Shown: in pieces, positions 35,012 to 44,630 of the stretch
How positions within the stretch are numbered: the first letter of the stretch is position 1
Layout of the letters: each line of letters opens with the position of its first letter
NCBI RefSeq assembly: GCF_009811555.1
Contig: NZ_BLIN01000007.1
Coordinates: 269,190-333,189, forward strand
Origin: Streptomyces caniferus
GTDB lineage: Bacteria; Actinomycetota; Actinomycetes; Streptomycetales; Streptomycetaceae
DNA length: 64,000 bases
Reading direction: 5' to 3'
Notes under the pieces: generated by a model
The model's input: only the letters and a program-made list of their open reading frames with translations
What the model was told of the DNA's origin: nothing
Databases searched by the model: none
Position numbers and translations under genes: made by a program

Positions 35012-37618
35012 ATGAACCGACTAGGCAGAGAATCGCGCCGGTTAGCCTGGAGGCTTGTGGAGCCGTCGGCGCGCATCGCGTTATCTGTTCTTTTGCTGGC
35101 AGGCGGCGCCGTGGGAGCGACGGCTGGACCGGCCGCCGCTTCGACCGCCGACGGCACGCTGACGGTCGAGGTGCTGCGCGACTTCTTCGGCACCGGCGTG
35201 ATCAACGCGGCGATGGACGTCCCACAGCGGGGCGTGAAGGTGAAAATCTCCGACCCCGCCGGGCACGATGTCACCGGCGTCACGGATGCCACGGGAAAGG
35301 TCGTGGTGTCGGCATCGACCGTGCTGAGCGGCGGCCAATACCGCGTCGACGTCAGCGTCCCGGCACCGTACAGCGGCTATCTGCGGGCGGCGCCTGCGTC
35401 GACGGCGGAGAACCACTTCAACAGCTTCACGTCGTTCGTCGATGTGTCGGACGGAAAGAACGCCTCGGTGGTGACGGGCGTGTGGGATCCGGCTGACTAC
35501 ACGCTCCCGGACTCGCGGTATTTCGTACCGGTCCACAATGGCGCCAACGGAACCGACACCCGGGCATTGGTGGCGTTCGGAACGAAGGCCCGAGGCACGT
35601 GTCCTGCCGATGTGACGTGCCCGGACACGCTGGCCACACAGGCTCAGGTGGGCACGACGTTCGGGTTGGCGTACGACAAGCACCGGACCCGGCTGTTCCA
35701 GAGCGCGTTCGCCCGCCGGTACGCCCCGTACGGCCCGCAGGGCGGGGGCGCGATCTACACGGTGCCGGTCAACGGCTCGGGCGCGCCGGAGCTGTTCGCG
35801 CGGGTACCGGACGCCGCGGTGACGCCGCACGACACCACCAACGTGATCAAGGATCCCGGGTTCACCGACGCGCCGGGCAAGGAGAGCATCGGTGGCCTGG
35901 CCCTGTCGGAGGACGGCTCCACGCTGTACGCGGTGAACCTGCGGACCCGCAGCCTGGTGAGCTTCGACGCGACAGGCGCCACCGCCGCGGCACCCAAGCC
36001 GACGGTCCCGATCCCGGACCCGGGGTGCGCGAGCCCCGACGACTGGCGGCCGTTCGGTCTGCAGACCCACAACAACACGCTGTACGTCGGCGGCGTGTGC
36101 AGCGCGGAGAGCACACAGCAGCGCGCTGACCTGAAAGCCGTCGTCTACGCCTACGACGGCAAGCGGTTCAGCACGGTGCTGAGTCACCCGCTGACGGACA
36201 AACGCGGCAGCGTCTTCGGTTCCGGCGACAAGGCCACCCACTGGAACCCGTGGAACACCAGCCTGGGCACATGGGACGACCGGAAGGCGGGCGGCGTCTT
36301 CATCGATCCGCAGCCGGAGCTGTCCTCCCTTGCCTTCGCCCGCGACGGCTCGATGATCCTGGGCTTCCGTGACCGGTTCATGGACGTGCTCAGTTGGGGA
36401 GGGCTGGACCCCCGCCCGGGGAACGACACGGCGGAAAACGGCATGTCCGGTGGTGACATCACCATGGTGTGCGCCACTCCCACCGGTGAATACCAGTGGG
36501 AAGGCACCGGGAGCTGTCCCAACCATGCCACCCCCGCCAACAGTGGCGGCCAGGGCGCCGATGTCGTCGAATACTTCCCGGGCGACTCTTACGCCAACGC
36601 GCACCAGGAGACCGCGCTGGGGTCGGTGGCCTATATCCCGCAGCAGCAGTGGGTCGTCAGCACGGAGTTCGACCCGGTCGTCAACGTCGCGACCTCAGGG
36701 ACCGGGTACCACGACATCACGACCGGTCAGGGCCCGGGCAACAACCCGACCGCCAACGGGTTCCAGTTCGTCAGCCGGGAGCAAGGCGGGTTCGGCAAGG
36801 CCGGCGGGCTCGGTGACATCGCGTACGCGGCGGCGAACGCGCCGATCCAGATCGGCAACGTCGTGTGGTTCGACGGCGACCACAACGGGATCCAGGACCC
36901 GGGGCACGTGCTGCTGCCGGGGGCGACGATCCGCCTGCTGGACGCGGACGGCAAACAGGTCGCCACGACCAGGACCAATGCCGCCGGCGAATACTACTTC
37001 GGTGGTGTCGGCGCCGCGTACGAGCTGACGCCGGGCGCGAAGTACACGGTGCAGTTCGACGTGTGCACCGCGGACACCAGCAAGGTGCCCGAGCAACCAC
37101 CGGCGAGCGCACTGAGGTTCACGCTCCCGCGGGCCGGTGCCAACCGTGCGCACGACTCCAATGTGACCCCGCCGGCCACCGGACCGTTGTGCAACGGCAA
37201 CGCGCCTGTCACGGCGCCGGTCAAGCCGGGCGGGGTCGATCACACCATCGACGCCGGGGTGTACCTCCCGAAGGAAACGCCGACCCCGACGCCGACTCCG
37301 ACTCCCACATCGACTCCGACCCCGACGCCGACCCCGACGCCGACTCCGACTCCCACATCGACTCCGACCCCGACGCCGACTCCAACCCTGACGCCGACTC
37401 CCACACAGACACAGACACCGACGCCGCCCGCGGCCTCCACGCCGCCGTCGCCCGCGCCGCCTGCCAACCACCCGGCCCCGGCCGGTGGAGGCGGAGGTTC
37501 GCTGGCGAACACCGGTACGCCCGGGCTGGCGAAGATGCTCGGCATCGTCGGTCTGCTGGTGGGTGCGGGCCTGGTCATCGCATTCGTGACCCGGAATCGC
37601 CGCGCCCGGCAACGCTGA
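35012..37618 (+). CDS. Sortase-anchored (LAxTG) SdrD B-like surface protein
   Basis: An 868-residue cell-wall protein. It has a signal peptide (about residues 1-45, ARIALSVLLLAGGAVGATAGPAAAS), a large domain with beta-propeller-like strand runs (GGLALSEDGSTLYAVNLRTRSLVSFD, SSLAFARDGSMILGFRDRFMD), and an SdrD B-like Ig domain near residue 610 (IQIGNVVWFDGDHNGIQDPG...AGEYYFGGV). A Thr-Pro linker of about 50 residues and a C-terminal sorting signal follow: LANTG, hydrophobic helix, RNRRARQR. LAxTG is the class E sortase motif of actinobacteria, so the protein should be covalently linked to peptidoglycan. GTGGAG precedes the ATG at 35012. Confidence 0.88.
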   Translation: MNRLGRESRRLAWRLVEPSARIALSVLLLAGGAVGATAGPAAASTADGTLTVEVLRDFFGTGVINAAMDVPQRGVKVKISDPAGHDVTGVTDATGKVVVSASTVLSGGQYRVDVSVPAPYSGYLRAAPASTAENHFNSFTSFVDVSDGKNASVVTGVWDPADYTLPDSRYFVPVHNGANGTDTRALVAFGTKARGTCPADVTCPDTLATQAQVGTTFGLAYDKHRTRLFQSAFARRYAPYGPQGGGAIYTVPVNGSGAPELFARVPDAAVTPHDTTNVIKDPGFTDAPGKESIGGLALSEDGSTLYAVNLRTRSLVSFDATGATAAAPKPTVPIPDPGCASPDDWRPFGLQTHNNTLYVGGVCSAESTQQRADLKAVVYAYDGKRFSTVLSHPLTDKRGSVFGSGDKATHWNPWNTSLGTWDDRKAGGVFIDPQPELSSLAFARDGSMILGFRDRFMDVLSWGGLDPRPGNDTAENGMSGGDITMVCATPTGEYQWEGTGSCPNHATPANSGGQGADVVEYFPGDSYANAHQETALGSVAYIPQQQWVVSTEFDPVVNVATSGTGYHDITTGQGPGNNPTANGFQFVSREQGGFGKAGGLGDIAYAAANAPIQIGNVVWFDGDHNGIQDPGHVLLPGATIRLLDADGKQVATTRTNAAGEYYFGGVGAAYELTPGAKYTVQFDVCTADTSKVPEQPPASALRFTLPRAGANRAHDSNVTPPATGPLCNGNAPVTAPVKPGGVDHTIDAGVYLPKETPTPTPTPTPTSTPTPTPTPTPTPTPTSTPTPTPTPTLTPTPTQTQTPTPPAASTPPSPAPPANHPAPAGGGGGSLANTGTPGLAKMLGIVGLLVGAGLVIAFVTRNRRARQR
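37279..37428 (+). repeat. Thr-Pro-encoding tandem repeat
   Basis: Degenerate ACN-CCG units encode (TP)n with TS interruptions, giving a rigid wall-spanning linker just before the sorting signal. A longer block containing CCCACATCGACTCCGACC occurs twice, indicating local duplication. Confidence 0.8.
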
Positions 37619-37781
37619 ACGAACCGCACAACGGTGATCTGCCCGTCCGCGATCCGGACGGCGCGGACGGACAGATCACGTCCCGGCCGGTCCAGGAGGG
37701 CCGGCCTTGGCGTGGTCTGCCTCCGGACTGCCGAGTGCCGCCGCGAGCCCGCGGCGGCCGGACAGCGTGGTGATCGAAAGG

Positions 37782-38609
37782 ATGAATCGGAGAGTGTCAG
37801 CCTCGAACCGCGTGCGGAGCGTGAGAATCCGGCAAGCCCCACGAGGTCATCCGGCTGACCGGCGCCGCTGGCCGCGGTCGCGCTGGGCCGCGGCCGTCAT
37901 CGGCATCGCGGCCGTCGCGGTGGCCGCGGTGGCCGCGTTCCTGGTCGCCGACGGCGGCTCCGGCGCCGGCGGTCCGCGCCCCCTGACGACGGATGAGGCG
38001 AGCCGGCTGGCGATCACGCGATTCCGTAACTACCAGGCGCACGGCCGCGCGGTGACGATCACCGTGCCGGGCACTGCCGGCGGGCTGACCGTCACCGGGG
38101 CCGTCGACTATCGGCGCAAGGTCGGTTACGGCGTGGTGCACGGCACCGGACGCGACAAGTCCAGCGACGGGCTGATCCAGTGGACGCCCACCTCGGTGCA
38201 GGTCCGCCCCATGACGGCCGCCCCGGCGCACGCACCCGCGTCGCCGCCCCGTGCGGGCTGGTACGGCCGTCCGCTGCTGTCGTCCGGCAGCGCGCTGGAC
38301 ACCTCCCTGTCCATCGCGCTCGGTCTCGGCGGCGACCGGCCGGACAACGCCGAACTGCTGCCGCAGAACGGTGCCGCTTGGCGGGGGCGGGACCAGGTGG
38401 ACGGGCATCGGGTGGACGTCATGACCGGACCGTCCTCCCCTGACCGCTCCGGTACGGCGGGCAACGTGCGCTACTGGGTCGGCTCGGACGGCACCATGTA
38501 CCGGGTCCGCGCCGGCGTGGGTTCCCAGCCGGAGCCGGTGGTCATCGATTTCGACACCCACGAGTACGTTCCGGTCAAGCCGGTACCCGGGACCACCCCG
38601 ACCCGGTAG
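37782..38609 (+). CDS. Membrane-anchored protein of unknown function
   Basis: About 275 residues: a basic N-terminus, one membrane helix (RWAAAVIGIAAVAVAAVAAFLVA) and a secreted domain with LTTDEASRLAITRFRNYQAHGRAVTITVPGTAGGLTVTGAVDYRRKVGYGVVHG and WVGSDGTMYRVRAGVG. This resembles the secreted domains of lipoprotein-like proteins that accompany surface proteins, but I know no named family. The start is uncertain: ATG 37782 is used, with GTG 37769 and GTG 37794 as alternatives. It follows the sortase substrate by 163 bp and ends 6 bp from the convergent beta-helix gene. Confidence 0.7.
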   Translation: MNRRVSASNRVRSVRIRQAPRGHPADRRRWPRSRWAAAVIGIAAVAVAAVAAFLVADGGSGAGGPRPLTTDEASRLAITRFRNYQAHGRAVTITVPGTAGGLTVTGAVDYRRKVGYGVVHGTGRDKSSDGLIQWTPTSVQVRPMTAAPAHAPASPPRAGWYGRPLLSSGSALDTSLSIALGLGGDRPDNAELLPQNGAAWRGRDQVDGHRVDVMTGPSSPDRSGTAGNVRYWVGSDGTMYRVRAGVGSQPEPVVIDFDTHEYVPVKPVPGTTPTR

Positions 38610-38615
38610 CGCTGT

Positions 38616-39956
38616 TCAGGACGTCCGCACCCGCGCGTTCGCGGCGAGCAGGGACGCCGGCGGCAGCCGGACGCCCTCCGTCTTCGGCAGGGCCGGGACG
38701 GACGGGACAGCGGTGGCGCCCGCGGTGGTGGCGTCGGGGAACTGCGGCTGCGGGGCAGGCGCCGCGACCTCGGTGAACGGGATGCCACCGGGTGCCGTCG
38801 GCGCCGCCCACGTGCCGGCCGGCGAGGACGACCCGGCCGGAAGCGGGCAGTCCGCAGTGGTCGCGAGCCGGGCGGGCACGGTGGTGCGCAGATCGTTGCC
38901 CCGCAGGCAGTTGCCGCGTCCCCGCGTGGCGGTAGGAAAGGTCCAGCCGACGTCGAGGCCGTTGCCGGTGAACGTGTTGCCCACGATCTGGTTGCCGACC
39001 GGAGGTATGTCGGCGGTTGCGGTGATCACCAGCCCGGCGTTGCTGTTGTGGGCGATGCGGTTGCGGATGAACCGGTTGTCGCTGCCGCCGTCGATGCCGG
39101 CGCCGGTGCCCCACCCGCCGTCGGCCTGCTCCGGGGTGGCCGTCTGCTGGTTGGCGGCGATCAGATTGCCCGCGATGACGGCGCCCTTCTGCGGGAGCAG
39201 TTTCTCCTGGTGGTCGGAGTTGGTGGTGAGTCCGACCCGGTTGCCGACCAGGCGGTTGCTGACCACGTACATGTCTTCGCTTGCGTTGGTGCCTTCGTAA
39301 CCGACCGCGTTGAGTTCGGCGACGTTGTCCCGCACCACGATGTGGCAGGGCTTGCACTGGCCGACATAGATCCCCGAGTCGGCTCCGCCCGACGCGTACG
39401 AGTGCTCGATCACGCCGTTCTGCGCGGAGAACGCGTAGATGCCGTACAGGCCGTTGCGGGTCGCGGTCACATACGAGACCAGGAACGACTTCAGGAAGGC
39501 GACGGGCTCATCGCCGGTGTCGTAGCCGCCGCTTTGCCCCGGTAACCCGGCGGCCGCCTTCGCCGAACCGGTGACCAGCACGCCGTTCTGCGTGTTGTTC
39601 TCCACGGTCAGATTCTGCACGGCCACCCCGGGCGCCGCGACGACGACGCCGTTCGGCTGCTGCAACCGCCCGTCGATGACGACCTTGTCCCGGGACGCAC
39701 CGCGAAGAGTGATGCGCGCCGTGTCGATCTTCACCGACTCGTGGTACACGCCCGGCGCGACCAGCACCAGGTCGCCGGGCCGAGCCAACGACACCGCATC
39801 CGAGATCGTCGGTGCATCGGCAGGCACTCGGATCGTCACCTCCGCACCGGCCGGTCGCCGGCCTTTGCCCGACCCGTCATCGCCGCCGCTGCAGCCGACC
39901 ACAAGTGTCAGCGTGCCCAGTACCGCTGCCACCACGCGAAGAGCTGATCGAGGCAT
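38616..39956 (-). CDS. Right-handed parallel beta-helix lipoprotein
   Basis: A 446-residue exported protein with a lipobox (LTLVVGC, Cys22). The body is a right-handed parallel beta-helix: APTISDAVSLARPGDLVLVAPGVYHESVKI (typical entry), then repeated G-V-V-V/N-L-T-V-E-N-N type coils such as VAVQNLTVENNTQNGVLV, NGLYGIYAFSAQNGVIEHS, NRFIRNRIAHNSNAGLVI and NQIVGNTFTGNGLDVG. Such proteins bind or cleave polysaccharides (NosD/pectate-lyase-like), but no catalytic residues can be assigned. The ATG at 39956 was chosen because it begins the lipoprotein signal. It diverges from the Dyp peroxidase gene across 90 bp. Confidence 0.85.
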   Translation of the reverse strand: MPRSALRVVAAVLGTLTLVVGCSGGDDGSGKGRRPAGAEVTIRVPADAPTISDAVSLARPGDLVLVAPGVYHESVKIDTARITLRGASRDKVVIDGRLQQPNGVVVAAPGVAVQNLTVENNTQNGVLVTGSAKAAAGLPGQSGGYDTGDEPVAFLKSFLVSYVTATRNGLYGIYAFSAQNGVIEHSYASGGADSGIYVGQCKPCHIVVRDNVAELNAVGYEGTNASEDMYVVSNRLVGNRVGLTTNSDHQEKLLPQKGAVIAGNLIAANQQTATPEQADGGWGTGAGIDGGSDNRFIRNRIAHNSNAGLVITATADIPPVGNQIVGNTFTGNGLDVGWTFPTATRGRGNCLRGNDLRTTVPARLATTADCPLPAGSSSPAGTWAAPTAPGGIPFTEVAAPAPQPQFPDATTAGATAVPSVPALPKTEGVRLPPASLLAANARVRTS

Positions 39957-40046
39957 GATCCCAGTTTGGCAGCATGACGCCCAATTCCGCGCCGGAATCG
40001 GGAGGTTGACCCGCAGGCGCGATGCGGGTGTGGCACTCTGCACACC

Positions 40047-41204
40047 ATGCACCGAGCCGATCACCATCCGTCGCGGCGTGCTTTCCTCGATGTCACCGGC
40101 GCCATGGTGGCCGCCGGTCTGACCGCCGGGTGCACGGCGGACTCCGCCCAGCCAGGCCGGCACGCCCCTGCCGCAGTGGCCACGCACATGCCGGTTGCGG
40201 CGACGGGCCGGCATCAGGCAGGCATCACGCTTCCCCAGCCGGCCCAGGGCAACCTGCTGGCCGTGGTGGCCGACCTCGGTGCCACCGTGGCTCCCGGCCC
40301 GCTACTGGCCGAACTCGGCCAGGCCATCCGCACACTCACCACGGGGACCGACCCGCGGCTGCTGGGCCTGCCGCCGGGCGACCTCACCGTGACCGTCGGC
40401 GTGGGCCCCCGGCTGGTGCGCACGGCCGGTGCCTCGCTGCCCGGCGCGACCGACCTCCCGCGATTCTCCCGCGAACGGATCGCCCCACGGGCACGCGGCG
40501 GAGACCTGCTGATGCAGATCTGCGCGAGCGACGCACTGCTCTTACCGGTCGTCGCCGCCGCGCTCCTGGACCAGGCCGGTGACCGCATCCGTGAACGCTG
40601 GCGGCAGTCCGCACGCCGCGGTACGAACGTGCCCCTCGGCAACGGCCTTACCGCGCCACGAAATCCGCTCGGATTCATCGATGGCATCGTGGGCCCGCAC
40701 ACGACCGCCGAACAACAACGCGACCTGTGGCTGGCCGGGCCCCCGACGGTCGCAGGCGGCACCCTTGCCGTGCTGCGGCGCATGGAACTCGACCTGCCAA
40801 GGTTCGCCCCCCTGTCCGTAGCCGAGCAGGAAGCGGTCTTCGGGCGCCGCCGGGCCAGCGGCGTCCCCCTCTCCGGCGGCAGCGCCGCCTCGGGCCCGGA
40901 ACTCGGCGCCAAGACACCGGACGGGCGCTATCTCGTCCCCGCGGATGCCCATGTGCGCAGAGCGCACCCCACCGTGGTCGGGGTCGGGCTCATGCTCCGC
41001 CGCTCTTACAGCACCGACGAGCCCGCCCCCGGCCTGCTCTTCATCAGCTTCCAGAACGACCTGCGGACCTTCACCGCCACCCTCACCCACATGGACACCT
41101 CCGACGCACTGCTGCAGTTCACCACCACAACCGCCAGCGCGACCTTCCTGATCCTCCCCGGCTTCGGCCAGCAACACCCGCTCGGCTCCCAGCTGTTCGG
41201 CTGA
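40047..41204 (+). CDS. Tat-exported Dyp-type peroxidase, lipoprotein
   Basis: A 385-residue dye-decolourising peroxidase. The N-terminus has a twin-arginine motif (SRRAFL) and then TAGC (Cys29), so it is a Tat-dependent lipoprotein on the outer face of the membrane. The Dyp signature is NPLGFIDGIVGP with the catalytic Asp212, and the heme-ligating His307 lies in VRRAHPTVVGVGLMLRRSYS. These enzymes use heme and H2O2 to oxidise dyes, phenols or other donors. Unlike EfeB systems there is no iron permease (EfeU) or EfeO beside it. It is divergent from the beta-helix lipoprotein gene. Confidence 0.93.
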   Translation: MHRADHHPSRRAFLDVTGAMVAAGLTAGCTADSAQPGRHAPAAVATHMPVAATGRHQAGITLPQPAQGNLLAVVADLGATVAPGPLLAELGQAIRTLTTGTDPRLLGLPPGDLTVTVGVGPRLVRTAGASLPGATDLPRFSRERIAPRARGGDLLMQICASDALLLPVVAAALLDQAGDRIRERWRQSARRGTNVPLGNGLTAPRNPLGFIDGIVGPHTTAEQQRDLWLAGPPTVAGGTLAVLRRMELDLPRFAPLSVAEQEAVFGRRRASGVPLSGGSAASGPELGAKTPDGRYLVPADAHVRRAHPTVVGVGLMLRRSYSTDEPAPGLLFISFQNDLRTFTATLTHMDTSDALLQFTTTTASATFLILPGFGQQHPLGSQLFG

Positions 41205-41852
41205 TCACGCCGCCCGTGGCTTCGGCCTGATGAGACAGCTGGCCGGCAGTGGCTCAAACCAGGAGGGAGCCGGGAGCGGGCTCCCCGATCGTCACCAAGA
41301 GCAACTTGGTCGGGGAAACGCACAATCCCCCCGCAGCTCCTTCGCGGCGTCACCGAGGATCGTGGACCAGGGTGCGGTGACGACGCGGGTTCTGGGTGCG
41401 CGGCCTCAATACCCGAGAAACTTGCGGTATCAGGGGGAAGAGTGGCGAAGAAGGCCGCGGTTCCCTTCGAACTGGGGCCAGGGGAGGCGGGGCAACCAAT
41501 CATCCCCCCGGCTGCGGAAGGACTCCAGCAACTGCCGTAGATACGTGACGAGTTCGACGTCAGGCAGGGCGGCCGTCTCCACCCCCGTTCTCCGGCAGGA
41601 ACGCATACGCCTGGCTGGCCGGGAGGGGCACGAGTCCCACCGTGTTGACCTAGCCGGCGAAAAGGCCCAGTGCTGTCGCGGGACTCTGCATCGCCCGCTA
41701 CCCCCGCTCCGCGGTATGCCTCGGACGGGTGAATTCAGGAGGCCGGCCGGTCCCGGAATCCGGTGGGGCCGTTGGGCTGGGCGGATTGCCGGATGATCGC
41801 TCTTCGGGCGTCCCCGCTCATTGCCGTCCCACGTGCTTGAGGAGAGGTCCCC
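41205..41852. other. 648-bp spacer with a possible gene relic
   Basis: No complete gene. On the minus strand at about 41430-41600 the frame reads DVELVTYLRQLLESFRSRGDDWLPRLPWPQFEGN. This looks protein-like but is cut off at both ends and is probably a relic; I do not recognise the family. The last 20 bp carry the ribosome site of the next gene (GAGGAGAGG). Confidence 0.35.
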
Positions 41853-43298
41853 TTGGCCAGCGCTGAACTTCCCGGTCCTGATTCGCTGCTGCGTCGCACG
41901 CTGGGGGAGTGGCGGATCGGGTTGGTGGCGTGGCGGTTGTTGGTTCTCCAGACCGCGGATCCGGCGGTCGCGGCCGGGATGGCCCACTTTTCGACCTACC
42001 GTGCGCACCCGTGGCGGCGTATCGAGCACACCATGGACAGCGGGAGGCGGCTGTTCTTCTCCGACCGTGAGGGGCTGCGCCGTGAGGTGGCCCGTCTGGA
42101 GCGTACGCACCGCCGTCTGGTCGGGACCGACGAGCAGGGCAGGCCGTTCACCGCGCTGGATCCGGCGGTGCGGGTGTGGGTGCTGGTCACCTTGTACGAG
42201 TGCATGACGGCGATGCGGGAACTGTCCGGACGCCCGCTGGCGGCCGCTGAGCTGGAGCAGATGTACGGCGAATTCCGTGCGGTGTGCGACGAGTTCGGGC
42301 TCTCCGGTGACCTGCTCCCGGCCACGGCGGCGGATGTGCCCGCGTATGTGGACCGCACGATCCGTGAGCGCCTCGAATACAGCGAACCCGTGCGCTACCT
42401 GCTCTTCGACATGCTGCGTGAAGCGCCCGCGCCCCGCCGCCTCGGTCGCCTGAAGCCGGCCTGGCCGCTCATGCGCACCGTGGCCGCCCGCACGATCGGC
42501 GCGCTGACCGTCGCGGACCTGCCGGAAGCCTTCCGCGAGCGCTTCGGCCTGCGCCGCACCCGACGTGCGGCCCTGCTGTCCTTCGTCCTGCACCGTGGGA
42601 TGCGCGTGCTGACGAACGTGCTGCCCGAGCACCGCCGCTACCGCACCCCGCCGGCCGGCAACTCCTCGGCCCCGCGGCCCTCCACCGCCGCCACCGACCG
42701 TCCTTCGCCGCCGGAGGCGAGCCCGGTCCGGATTCCCGGACCGCGCCGCCGCAGGGGTGCCGATTCCCGTCCGGCACGTCTGCGGACCTTCTTCCACCAG
42801 GTCCTCGACCAGACCGGCGACGGCCGCATCAGCTCGGCCGATCTGCAGGCCATGGCGCACAACGTGTGCTGGCCGCTCGAACTCGGCCCCGAGCGCGAAG
42901 CCCGCGTCTATGCCGCCTTCGAGACCTGGTGGCAGCACCTGCGGAAGGGCATGGACGCCGACGGCGACGGAGAGGTGAGCTGCGAGGAGTTCGTCACCGC
43001 CATGCTGACCGGGATCGACGCCGGACCGGGCTATCTGGAACAGGGGCTGCATGTCGCGGTGCGGGCGATCTTCCACGCCGCGGACGCCGACGGCAGCGGA
43101 CACCTGTGTGCCGATGAGTACCGCACGATCTTCGGCGGCTCCCGGGTGCACCCGGCCGAGCTCAACCACGGCTTCCGCCAGCTCGACCACGATGGCGACG
43201 GCCGCATCACCGAAGACGAATTCGTCCGGGCCTTCACCGACTACTTCACCGCCCGCACCGACAACACCGCCGGCAGCCAGCTCCTCGGACGCCCGTAG
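41853..43298 (+). CDS. DUF2236 (MpaB/latex-clearing-like) domain fused to four EF-hands
   Basis: A 481-residue fusion. Residues about 5-260 form a DUF2236/MpaB-type oxygenase-like helical domain (VAAGMAHFSTYRAHPWRRIEHTMDSGRRLFFSD, then HRRLVGTDEQGRPFTALDP, WVLVTLYECMTAM). A disordered Pro/Arg-rich linker follows to about residue 305. The C-terminal 175 residues are a calerythrin-like calcium sensor with four EF-hand loops: DQTGDGRISSAD (~319), DADGDGEVSCEE (~368), DADGSGHLCADE (~411) and DHDGDGRITEDE (~445). It starts at TTG 41853 behind GGAGAGG. Calcium control of a heme-type oxidase is the natural inference. Confidence 0.85.
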   Translation: MASAELPGPDSLLRRTLGEWRIGLVAWRLLVLQTADPAVAAGMAHFSTYRAHPWRRIEHTMDSGRRLFFSDREGLRREVARLERTHRRLVGTDEQGRPFTALDPAVRVWVLVTLYECMTAMRELSGRPLAAAELEQMYGEFRAVCDEFGLSGDLLPATAADVPAYVDRTIRERLEYSEPVRYLLFDMLREAPAPRRLGRLKPAWPLMRTVAARTIGALTVADLPEAFRERFGLRRTRRAALLSFVLHRGMRVLTNVLPEHRRYRTPPAGNSSAPRPSTAATDRPSPPEASPVRIPGPRRRRGADSRPARLRTFFHQVLDQTGDGRISSADLQAMAHNVCWPLELGPEREARVYAAFETWWQHLRKGMDADGDGEVSCEEFVTAMLTGIDAGPGYLEQGLHVAVRAIFHAADADGSGHLCADEYRTIFGGSRVHPAELNHGFRQLDHDGDGRITEDEFVRAFTDYFTARTDNTAGSQLLGRP

Positions 43299-43430
43299 CG
43301 GCCGGTACGGGCGAAGTGCCGGAGCGTCAGAGGGGGCGGGGCGATGCGGACGACGCCGGGGGACCGGTGGGGGCGGCCCGCCACCGGTGTTTCGTACCGG
43401 GCGGGTTCGGGTTCGCCCGGGCGTGCGTCG

Positions 43431-44630
43431 TCATCCCGGAACAGCAGGGTCCTCGGCGAGTCGGCGGAGGGTGAGGGCAGCGCCGAAGAGCTGTATGCCG
43501 TGTGTGGTGTGCGGGTCCAGACCGGTGAGCTGGGCGGCTCGGGCGAGGCGGTTGTCGACGGTGTTGGGGTGGACGCTGAGTGCCCGGGCCGTACGGCGTC
43601 GGTCGAGGTCGCAGTCGAGGAAGGCGGCGACGGCCTCGAGCAGACCTGCGTGGCCGTCCAACGGGTCGAGAAGCGCGGCCAGTTCGTCGGCGCTGTCCTT
43701 GGAGCCGGCCAGATGGTAGTCGAGCAGTACGTCCTGGAGCCGGTGCACGCCGGGGGAGCGGGCGATGGCGGCGATCCGGTGGGCCTGTTCGGCGGCCGCG
43801 GGGACGTCCTCCGGCGTGGCCGCGAGGGCGGCTCCCGCGATCACCGGGCGGGACAGGCCGGTGGACAGGTGCCGGACGAGGTCGGCGTGGGGTGTGCCGA
43901 CGGGGAGCAGGATGTGGCCGCCCTGTCCGTTCGGCAGGCTGAGTGCTCGGCCGTCCGCGGCGGGTGCCAGACGGACCAGGACCTGGTGGAGGAGTCGCCG
44001 CGCGGCCACCGGCTCCTGCGCCGTCGGGGCGCGGACGCTGAGGACGAGGTAGCCGGGTTCGAGTGGCAGTCCGCACCGGGCGGCCACCTCCTGCGGCGCG
44101 TCACCGCGGAGCAGTGCCGCGGCCAGCTCCCGTCCTGCCGCCTGCTGGTCGGCCAGCCCCAGCAGGTACGCCTCGGCAGCCTGCTCGGCCAGGGAGTTGA
44201 CCGTGGTGAACAGCCGGCGGGTGAGCCACAGCAGGGCGGCCTCCTCCCCGGGGCGGGCGGCGGCCGACAGCGCGTCCGCCACCACCTCGGCGCCGACGTG
44301 GTACGCCCTGAGCAGCCCGGTCAGGGGGACGCCTTCCGCGGCGCGCTGGGTGGCGCGTTCCCGGAGCACCGCGGCGTCGGTGTCCGCGAGGCCCCGCACG
44401 CCGCGGAGGAAACCGCGGAAGGTGTGGCGGGCGGCCGAGGCGATCTCCAGATCCCGCATGTCGTCGGGGAGGCGGTCGAAGCCGGGGACCTCGGCCCGCT
44501 GGCGCTCGACGACCAGTCTGGCCAGGTGGTTGATCCGGGGTTCGAGGCGGGTGGCCATCCGGACCACCTGCTCGTGGATGTTCTCGCCCGGTTCCGGGGC
44601 CTCGGCCGGCGATGCGCTGCGTTGTGACAC
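43431..44630 (-). CDS. PucR/CdaR-type helix-turn-helix regulator
   Basis: A 399-residue regulator. The N-terminal two thirds is an RsbRD/GGDEF-like sensory region (IHEQVVRMATRLEPRINHLARLVVERQRAEVPG...), and the C-terminus is the PucR helix-turn-helix: LEAVAAFLDCDLDRRRTARALSVHPNTVDNRLARAAQLTGLDP. The GTG start at 44630 lies inside a 9-bp inverted repeat, suggesting tight autoregulation or a leaderless transcript. It is divergent from the secreted DUF1254 gene, its likely target. Confidence 0.85.
   Translation of the reverse strand: MSQRSASPAEAPEPGENIHEQVVRMATRLEPRINHLARLVVERQRAEVPGFDRLPDDMRDLEIASAARHTFRGFLRGVRGLADTDAAVLRERATQRAAEGVPLTGLLRAYHVGAEVVADALSAAARPGEEAALLWLTRRLFTTVNSLAEQAAEAYLLGLADQQAAGRELAAALLRGDAPQEVAARCGLPLEPGYLVLSVRAPTAQEPVAARRLLHQVLVRLAPAADGRALSLPNGQGGHILLPVGTPHADLVRHLSTGLSRPVIAGAALAATPEDVPAAAEQAHRIAAIARSPGVHRLQDVLLDYHLAGSKDSADELAALLDPLDGHAGLLEAVAAFLDCDLDRRRTARALSVHPNTVDNRLARAAQLTGLDPHTTHGIQLFGAALTLRRLAEDPAVPG

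Noticed and set aside
37279..37428. Short-period repeat possibly a minisatellite or origin iterons
   Set aside because: It encodes an in-frame Thr-Pro linker of a sortase-anchored protein.
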